A stretch of DNA of 64,000 nt, from positions 1,674,001 through 1,738,000 of the forward strand of contig JAUTDP010000010.1 in the NCBI GenBank assembly GCA_033439795.1, written 5' to 3'. Shown here one piece after another: positions 56,213-64,000 of this stretch. The position numbers and the translations under genes were made by a program. Position 1 is the first letter of the stretch, and each line of letters begins with the position of its first letter. This DNA comes from Sordaria brevicollis. Lineage: Eukaryota; Ascomycota; Sordariomycetes; Sordariales; Sordariaceae. The notes beneath the pieces were generated by a model. The model ran no database searches and was not told where the DNA came from. It was given only the letters and a program-made list of their open reading frames with translations.

Positions 56213-57132
56213 TTTGGTGGCCGCTTGGGGTTTTGGTTTGTTGTAACTGTAGAAAATTCAGCGTATTCATGAGATAGCAGGCCGGGACAACCGTGTCTGA
56301 CTAAAGCAACGTTGAATGAAGATTCGGAAACTTTCTCTACCAGGGCCTGATGACTGCTTTTTAGGTAACAGTTTGAATCTTTCCTTTGTTTACTAATTAT
56401 TACGGAAGTGGCCGAGAATAAGGGGCCGGAACCGCCCTATCAATAAATACTCAGGGGTCCATCTCCAGGGGCGACCTTGTGCCCTTGCAGCGGCTAGGGT
56501 CGGCATGCAAGCTCTTTTTTACAGAAGGTCTTTATGGCAGGTGCAGCGAGTGCAGAAAGTGCAGGAGGGAGCTTGTTAATGGTCCATCTAAACCCTTGCA
56601 AGAGCCTTATTTGGTGGGGTCGCGATGCGTCATTGGCCGGACGGCAGATGGAAGATCCCGTTCGCTTTGGTGTGGTGGTGATAGAGTTTACACCACCTTT
56701 GTACGGCAGTTGTGAGCATATCCCCGTATCGGACTATCAGAGTCTCTATCAGAGTTTGGAGGGGCTCTATCAAGTTCTGGGCATTCCATCTTAACAAATC
56801 TATTCCATTGTACTTCTCGGACTTCCACTTCTACCCAACACAAACCTGAACACCACACCAAAAGCACAACATCACCAACACGAATCACAAGTCCAACACC
56901 TTGCCAGAAAGTTGTCACTTGTTCTACACGCGAGGACAACAAGCAGACAGGTTGAACTGTGACTGTGCCCAAAGACTACAACGACCAATCGTTGTCTTGG
57001 GCTTCCATATCTCGCGGGGGAGATTCTGGAAATCTGCACCTCGCTGTCATCACTCTCTTCCGCTGTGTACACCTAGACACTGCAGCAACAGTCCACCAAG
57101 TAGCTCTTTGTGCTCTTGAAAACGCTGCTACT
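56213..57132. other. Intergenic region upstream of AMP deaminase
   Basis: 920 bp containing the 3' end of the transporter gene and the promoter/leader of the AMP deaminase gene. Open frames are short and not protein-like. Confidence 0.45.
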
Positions 57133-60100
57133 ATGTGTGGTGGTAAGTTGCAGGAACCACGGCGTCCCACGTCATTCATCCATCCTCGCCCATTGTCCCT
57201 CTCCAATACTTTCAGGAATTTGTTGGTCTGATGATTTCCTGCCAGGACCCTCCCCTTACGCGCGCGAGGCCCAGTCGTCGAGCCCAACGTCCCCCAGCTT
57301 TGCGGCTAGCCACCTGCCGGCTCGCGACTCCGACGATGAAGAGTACAATGATCATGAAATAAGTGACACAGAGTTCGACAATACCATTGAACATGAACAC
57401 CTGGGCAGCCGGCCTAGCAGCGCTGATGGCCACGGCGGCCTGGGCCACACCGAGAACCACTCGGAAGACGCAGAGATCGAGGAGGGCATGCTTCTCAGAG
57501 ACATGCCCAAAAAGACAACATTTTACGACCCTGTAACCGAGCGCCAGATGACCCAGACAGACGCCAAGCTGTTCTTTCAGCGAAGCCAGGTCGAGAGAAA
57601 CCATATTCCTACAAACGCCCACGCCACTCCCATTGGCAGCCCATTCATCGCTCCGGGCCACGGCCACGGCGCTGGAACAAGACAGATCCCTACGGATCCT
57701 TCCCAAAGCGCCATCCTGTCTCCCGAGTCTACGATGGGCAGCGGGCTCAACTCTGGCCCTGCTAATGACCCTCTGATCGAGGCCTCAATGCACCAAAGGA
57801 TGCCGCGACTTTCAGGCAGCTATAGCCATACTCGGGCCAATGGCTCGCCATTGCCAGGGCGGATTAACCCGGCTTCTCAGCAGGAGGCGCTGCTTAACAC
57901 TGGCATGGTCTCTGGTATTGGAAGCAGCACTTATATGGATGCGGACCCTCAGATCACAGCTGAGCTTACTGGTATCTTCAAGGACGTTCAGAAGATCATT
58001 GATCTAAGAAAGAAGTACATCAAATTTTCCCTCCAGGGGCCAAACGACAATCCCAAAGATGACCCTAGCTGGCCAATCTACCCTCCTCCCCCGGTTCCGG
58101 CCTGGAGCGAAGACCAGGGGAAGGCTGGACGTGGCACGCATGCTCACAACAGCGCAGGAAACAGCCTAGCAAACAGCATGATCTTGAACAACGATAAGGG
58201 CGAAGGGTCTTCTGGAACCACGTACAAGTGGACGGGCAAGAAGCGCAAGCCTGGGCAGGATATTGGCGAGGATTTTGAGCTCGAAGACTTGTTGCCTGTG
58301 CCTGGTCCGGATGATTTCACGTTCAAGTTGGATGACAGCGGTGTTTACCAGGTCTATAATAACGATGAAGACAAGGATGCCGATCAGCCAATTATCAAGA
58401 TTCCGACGCTGAGGGAGTATTACTTGGATCTGGAAGCTGTTCTTTCAGTCTCATCGGACGGACCGAGCAAGAGTTTTGCCTTCAGACGTCTTCAGTACCT
58501 CGAAAAGCGGTTCGACCTTTACGTGCTTCTGGAGGGATATGATGAGACGGCCGACAGCAAGAAGGTGCCTCATCGTGATTTCTACAACGTCAGAAAGGTC
58601 GACACTCACGTTCACCACTCTGCCTGTATGAACCAGAAGCATCTGTTGCGTTTCATCAAGAGTAAGATGAAGAAGTACCCGGATGAGATTGTGCTTTACA
58701 GGGATGGCAAGCACCTGACGCTGGCTGAGGTGTTTGAGAGTATCAACCTCACAGCCTACGATCTCAGTATCGACACGCTCGATATGCACGCTCACACGGA
58801 CTCATTCCACCGCTTCGACAAGTTCAACTTGAAGTATAACCCAATTGGCGAGTCGCGCTTGCGTACCATCTTCCTCAAGACAGACAACTTCATTAACGGA
58901 CGCTATCTGGCCGAAATCACCAAGGAAGTCATTTCGGATCTGGAGTCTAGCAAGTACCAGATGGTCGAGTGGCGTGTGTCCATCTACGGCAAGTCCCTCG
59001 ATGAGTGGGACAAGCTGGCCAACTGGGTTGTCGACAACAAGTTGTTCTCTCACAATGTCCGCTGGCTCATTCAGATTCCTCGCCTCTACGATGTTTACAA
59101 AGCTAGTGGCGGTGTAAACACGTTTGAAGAGGTTGTCAGGAACATTTTCGAGCCTTTGTTCGAGGTCACCAAGGACCCGTCTTCGCACCCCAAGTTGCAC
59201 ATCTTCTTGCAGAGAGTCATTGGTCTGGACAGTGTCGACGATGAAAGCAAGGTTGAGCGACGGCTGTTCAAGAAGTTTCCCGTCCCCAAGATCTGGGACG
59301 GTAAGCAGAACCCTCCTTACAGCTACTGGATCTACTATCTCTATGCCAACATGGCTTCGCTCAACCACTGGCGTAAGAAGCGTGGCTTCAACACATTTGT
59401 CCTCCGTCCTCACTGCGGTGAGGCGGGTGACAGCGAGCATCTTGCTGTTGCTGCCCTGTGCTGCCACAGCATCAGCCACGGTCTCCTCTTGCGCAAGGTT
59501 CCTGTCTTGCAGTATGTCTTCTACCTCGAGCAGATTGGTATCGCCATGTCGCCATTGAGCAACAACGCACTGTTCTTGGCGTACGAGAGAAACCCAATGC
59601 ACCAGTACTTCAAGCGCGGCCTCAATGTCTCGCTCTCCACGGATGATCCTCTCCAGTTTGCGTTCACCAAGGAGCCGCTTATCGAGGAGTATGCGGTGGC
59701 GGCACAGATTTACAAGCTCAGCCCTGTGGATATGTGCGAACTGGCAAAGAACTCGGTCAAGCAAAGTGGTTACGAGTATTCTGTCAAGGAGCAGTGGCTG
59801 GGCAAGGACTTCCACTTGCCAGGAGCCCAGGGCAATACCATGGTCAAGACCAACGTGCCTGACCGCAGAGAGGAGTTCCGCTACAGAACTCTTCTTGAGG
59901 AAAGGGGAATGTGAGTATACATACCTTGCTTGTACACATGGTGAACAATTGCTAACAAGTGAACACAGGGTCGAGAGATACAATGCCCTCGCGGCCGAAT
60001 CGGCCCAAGCGGCACCGAAGTCTCCCGCTCCGCCTGCGAAGTCCATCATTGGCGAACCCAAAACTTCGGCCTCGCAAGCCTCTCCGCACGCAGGCACCGA

Positions 60101-60356
60101 CTCCCTTTCCCAGTCCCAGATTCTTCCCAGCCCCATGCAGCAGTCACCCCAGTTAGGCCTTCCCAGCGCCGCCTTGGAAGGAGCTCCTGGCTCCACGGCC
60201 ACAACCGCTGCTGGTCTCACCGAGTCTATGAGAGACCTTCATCTCCCCGGGCAGCACGAACCTAGGTATTTCCCCGGCGTGATGTCGCGTACCCAAGGAC
60301 GCAAGACCAGCACCCGACAGAGTTCGATGCATGAGAGCGATGTTCCTAAGCCGTAG
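57133..60356 (+). CDS. AMD1: AMP deaminase
   Basis: Three exons: 57133-57142 (only 10 coding nt), 57246-59910, 59969-60356, 1020 residues. The enzyme converts AMP to IMP and ammonia in the purine nucleotide cycle. The catalytic domain is clear: [17 protein letters not shown] (zinc ligands), [11 protein letters not shown] and [16 protein letters not shown] near the end, followed by [13 protein letters not shown]. The N-terminal 250 residues are acidic and disordered, as usual for fungal forms. The start is inferred: no ATG exists early in the main exon, and the ATG at 57133 with a GTAAGT donor fits. An alternative acceptor at 57215 is also in frame and adds ten residues. The second intron splits the Met codon as AT|G before [10 protein letters not shown]. 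Exon 1 is the least certain part. Confidence 0.9.
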
Positions 60357-62278
60357 GTGGCTGACATCACCTCATCTGGAGAATTCGTCGGTCAGGTTGA
60401 AGTAATGAGGAGGAAGGACACGCCGAGCGTGATTGTGATGGAGGATTACATGGAGGACATACAGCTTCCCGAAGCTGCAACAGTGGGTACGGGTATGGTG
60501 GCGCAAGATGTTGGGGGTAGTAATCTGCCTGTGCAGGATTGTCCTGATTGTTTGGAGGTGTGAGGGCGTAAATGAATGTGTGAGCTAAAGATGTATAGAC
60601 GTGGGCCATTATGGGTCTGGACTGGGTGGGTTTTGGGATTGGAACTGTTATCTGGACTGGCATCTAGGAACATGCTATATACCTCTAGACTTGATCAGAT
60701 TTATGAAAAGGAAAAGTCCAAGGGTTATAATTCTCGCTATATCAATCTGAGTTGAACTGGCGTCCAGACTCAGACGGCCCCACTAGGGAAAAGGGGGTTC
60801 ACGATAGTTCGTCGGTAACAATCGTTACGTTACCATACGAGATAGCTCAGGGGGTGTATCATTAGAGGTAACATACCTAGAAACACCAGCTGAACTGGCT
60901 CCCGCGATCTACCGCACGTGTAGATAGCGTCATGTCTGGTGGACCGTTCATTTAAGGTCAAGACTTGGTGGAAGCCCGGGTTTGCCGGTTGTGACCAACC
61001 GTCTGATGGTTCTTCTAATCGCCAACACTTAGACTCTGTTAGTGGTGTTTTTTACCCATCCGTATTTCCCATACGGATCAAGGTTGGGAGTCAGAAGCAC
61101 CGTACTGAAGATGCGGCGGACTCTGCCTTGCCCTGCACGATCTCAAAGTTGGAGAAATGCTTCGTTCCTGCGCCAGTTTCCTTGCTTCGAACGACGCTGG
61201 TTGGTCGTTGGGCAGCGACTGGACGATGATCGAGATGCGGTGCAGTGTCGTTTCCCTATAAGGTAGGTACGTTACGGTGGTTACGTACCTCTAGTTCTTG
61301 GGGGGTTCGACTTTCCGGTTCTTCAATATTGTAGACTAGGTCATAGTAGAGATATCTGAATTGCTTGGATAGCACCTCGATCAAAAATGTTCAACTTCTC
61401 CTAAAAAGAGCTTCCCTTGTAAGTCTCCTCTTCAAAATATGCGTTTTGGTGAGGCTCCTGTCGACCGCTTGGTTATCTTGGTCCGTTGTTCTAGAGTTCA
61501 GCGACCCCCGACCTAACACCCACCCCCCGGACCGGCTCCCGACCCATTGGGCAGTCCACATCATTAAACGAAGCAACTCGGGTCCACGACTCGGACATAG
61601 AGTAATTTCCAGTGCCTCCCTTGGCTCCGACTATTTCGATTGCGACTTCAATTTCTTGATCACGATATAAACAAAATTTTCGAAACGGCCATCGCGGTTG
61701 CGCACAGCTCGCTGTCGACATTGATCCTCCCGCCGTCGGGTTCCTTTGCTCGATATCACAGGCTATCTGGACGACATAAGACGGACGGCCTTGGCTGGCA
61801 GTCCCGGAACAAGCATACAGTGCCTGCTCAGCGGCTACCCCTTGCTTTCAGGAGCGCCCGTACACTCTGGAACTAGCTTCGTCCGCAGCGGTGCATCACT
61901 GGCACCCACCCGCCCAAAGGACCGTCAATCCAGGAGTTCCCGTTCGTTCATCTTGCCCAGCCGCAGCGCCGCCCCCCGTCAAGCCAACCGTCACCAGCGT
62001 CACCCGCTCTCACACGACGACGCTGCTGCTGCCGCCGCCGCTCACTCCTTGTTTCCATTCCGAACCGACCTACCCCCCGCCCGCAGAAACCAAGAACTTG
62101 TGATACCACCAGCCACCATTCGCACACAACAGCGCCTGCTTTCGTTTCCCGATTCCCTTCTTCCTTGTAATAACCACTTTTATTACCTTGCGTCAATTCA
62201 TATGCCGGTTGCCATCTAGAGAACGACATCATACGAGAGTACTGGTAGTCGAATTCCTGCAGCAGTAAAGTAGCAGCC
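60357..62278. other. Intergenic region after AMP deaminase, with in-frame extension
   Basis: The first 207 bases are open in the AMP deaminase frame from just after its TAG to a TGA at 60561-60563 and look protein-like. After that no gene is seen. The region contains two TACCTCTAG copies (60680-60688, 61286-61294), a perfect inverted repeat at 61058-61078, and the long pyrimidine-rich leader and promoter of SLA1 (about 61.6-62.28 kb). Confidence 0.45.
61058..61078. repeat. Perfect inverted repeat, 8-bp stem, 5-nt loop
   Basis: ATCCGTAT and ATACGGAT flank TTCCC. Lies between AMP deaminase and SLA1; could be a palindromic protein-binding site or chance. Confidence 0.7.
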
Positions 62279-64000
62279 ATGGGCTTCCTCGGCGTCTACA
62301 GGGCCATCTACGATTACACGCCCCAGGGCGAGGGCGAGTTGACAATCTCCGAGGGCGACATTCTCTACGTGTTGGAAAAGAGCACGGACGACGATTGGTG
62401 GAAGGCAAAGAAGAAGGCCAATGCCGCCGACGACGACGAGCCCGTCGGTTTGATCCCGAATAACTACATTGAGGAGGTATGTGTGTGATGTGATGATGTG
62501 ATGTGGTCTGATGGAGAGGAAGTCTTGGATTGCGCTGCGGTGTTCACTGTCGTTCTGGATACCTACACCTACACCTACACCTTAACTGGAGGATAGCAAG
62601 CTGGCCTGCCTGGCTGCGCCTTGGCATCATTAGATGAGGATCAAGTTGAGCTGACCGCGCAACCACCTTGAAATCCAGGCGAAACCCGTATCATACGCTC
62701 GCGCCCTCTACGAGTATACGCGTCAGACCGATGAAGAGCTCTCCTTTCCCGAAGATGCGCAGCTTTCAGTCTTCGACACTTCCGACCCCGATTGGATCCT
62801 AGTGGGCCACGATGGCGACTACGGCTTCGCGCCCGCCAACTACATCGAATTGGGCGATGGCCAGGCTGCTGGTCAGGTCGCGGAGGAGGAAGAAGCTGCT
62901 CCCCCTCCGCCTCTTCCGCAGAGGACACCAAGCGTCAGCGTTGATGTAGCCAGCCCGCCCCTGCCCGCCAGGAGCGTGCCCTCCGAGCCCAGCACCCCCG
63001 TCGCTGCTTCCAACCCTGCTGCCGCCATCGCCGGTGTTATGGCCAACCGCTCGTCGTTCCAGCCCCCAGCGCCCATCAGTGTTCCTCAGCCCCAGCCGCA
63101 ATCATATGCTGAGCAAGACTACGAAGAGGAGGTCAGGTCTCCGCCGCTTCCGAGCCGCCCGCGCGGTGATTCGCAAATCTCCCCGCAGCAAAAGTCCTAT
63201 AGACCAGTTCCGCCGCCCGCCCAGTCGGTATCGCACGACACCGACGACTATGGTATTAGCCCGCGAACTTCCCAGGCGCCTCCTCCTCAGACTGCCGCGC
63301 TTACCCCTGGCGGTTTCCACATGTACAACATCAACGAGATGACGTCGGTAATGGGCAAGAAGAAGAAGATGCCGACCACGCTGGGCATCAACCTTCGGAC
63401 AGGAATGATTCTGATAGCGCCGGAACACTCCCACGACGGCCCTTCGCAGGAATGGCGAGCTGATTGCATGACGCACTACTCTCGGGAGGGCAAGCACGTG
63501 TTTATGGAGCTTGTGCGACCAAGCAAGAGCGTTGACTTTCACGCGGGCGCCAAGGACACCGCTGAAGAGATCGTCGCTATGCTGGGTGACATGGCCGGAA
63601 CCGTGCGCATGGAGGGTCTCAAGGAGATTATTGCTGCCGGATCAGGACAGAAGAAGAAGAAGGGTACCGTGCTGTATGATTTTATGGCTCAGGGCGAAGA
63701 TGAGGTCACTGTCGGCGTTGGCGATGAGGTTGTTATTCTCGACGATACTAAGAGCGACGAGTGGTGGATGGTTCGTCGTGTCAAGAACGGCAAGGAGGGT
63801 GTGGTGCCCAGCAGCTACATTGAGATTAGCGGTGTATGGGAAGAGCCGGAGACGGCCATTAGTGGTATTGCCGTGGGCATGTCGGAAGTCGAGAAGAACC
63901 GTTTGGAGGAGGCGCGCCTGACCAAGGAGGCTATCAAGGCTGCCCAGCGCGAGGAGGAGAAGGAGAAGCAGAAGAGGAACTCTGAGGTAGGCCCAGGATT
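62279..64000 (+). CDS. SLA1: Actin cytoskeleton-regulatory complex protein SLA1 (5' part)
   Basis: Two exons visible: 62279-62476 and 62679 to the window end, separated by a 202-nt intron with GTATGT donor and GCTGACC branch. The gene runs off the right edge; a possible next donor (GAG|GTAGGC) is at 63987. Sla1 is an endocytic coat adaptor that links cargo and Las17/WASP to actin patches. Domains in order: SH3-1 (VYRAIYDYTPQGEGELTISE through DDDWWKAKKK), SH3-2 (ARALYEYTRQTDEELSFPED through YGFAPANYIEL), a Pro-rich linker, a conserved block including EWRADCMTHYSREGKHVFME near residue 323, and SH3-3 (KGTVLYDFMAQGEDEVTVGV through EGVVPSSYIEI) near 393-450. A Lys/Glu-rich coiled segment follows. 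The SHD1, SHD2 and repeat regions are outside the window. Confidence 0.93.
62561..62584 (+). repeat. (ACCTAC)3 hexamer repeat in SLA1 intron 1
   Basis: Three perfect ACCTAC units followed by ACCTTA inside the long first intron of SLA1. Confidence 0.85.

Noticed and set aside
58802..60220. 472-codon open frame on the minus strand
   Set aside because: It is antisense to the AMP deaminase catalytic exon, whose protein motifs are unambiguous. Its openness comes from codon bias on the + strand.
62561..62584. Telomere-like repeat in the SLA1 intron
   Set aside because: The unit is ACCTAC, not the TTAGGG/CCCTAA of filamentous fungi, and there are only three copies.

Overview
The window is nuclear DNA of a filamentous ascomycete, most likely a Sordariomycete. 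Protein-coding genes carry short introns (about 50-200 nt) with GTRNGT-type donors and CTRAY-type branch points. Intergenic regions run from a few hundred bases to 6 kb. Several families are typical of Pezizomycotina: HET domain, DUF7580/HeLo-like, acuF-like C2H2, questin-oxidase-like and LaeA-like methyltransferases. I see no operons, CRISPR arrays, intact transposons or viral genes. All splice sites were read by eye from frame continuity, splice consensus and family similarity.

Layout: 0.6-5.2 kb holds a questin-oxidase-like gene and the checkpoint clamp loader RAD17, both on +. A 6.2-kb gap follows. At 11.4-14.7 kb lies a RING-finger protein with a long disordered N-terminus. Near 17.0-17.1 kb (-) is a tRNA-like Pol III candidate, and at 17.5-20.7 kb (-) a HET-domain gene whose last part is in another frame. 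At 22.9-26.7 kb (+) are a vacuolar-type endopolyphosphatase and a membrane-anchored polysaccharide deacetylase, then a small methionine-rich ORF. At 28.0-32.6 kb (-) is a five-exon, 1442-residue zinc-finger protein. A 4.8-kb gap follows. At 37.4-42.4 kb a DUF7580/HeLo-like gene (-) and an acuF-like C2H2 gene (+) diverge from a 468-bp interval. At 42.8-46.1 kb (-) is a SAM-dependent methyltransferase with a long disordered N-terminus.

The right third is mostly conserved housekeeping: TMA22 (ribosome recycling), NBL1/borealin (chromosomal passenger complex), RPN10 (proteasome ubiquitin receptor), TRS23 (TRAPP), a UDP-GlcNAc-type transporter (YEA4 family), AMP deaminase, and the 5' part of SLA1 (endocytic actin), which runs off the right edge. 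The middle (about 17-42 kb) is richer in lineage-variable families linked to fungal nonself recognition and regulation.

Most notable: the TRS23 start codon is split AT|G by an intron, so unspliced RNA reads AUG-UGA; the HET gene has a frame break at an A6 run; AMP deaminase is followed by a 68-codon in-frame open stretch after a single TAG; the RING gene has a coding-like tail interrupted by stops; and a 9-mer, TACCTCTAG, recurs only between genes. I found no clearly new multi-gene system. The closest is the divergent DUF7580/acuF pair.
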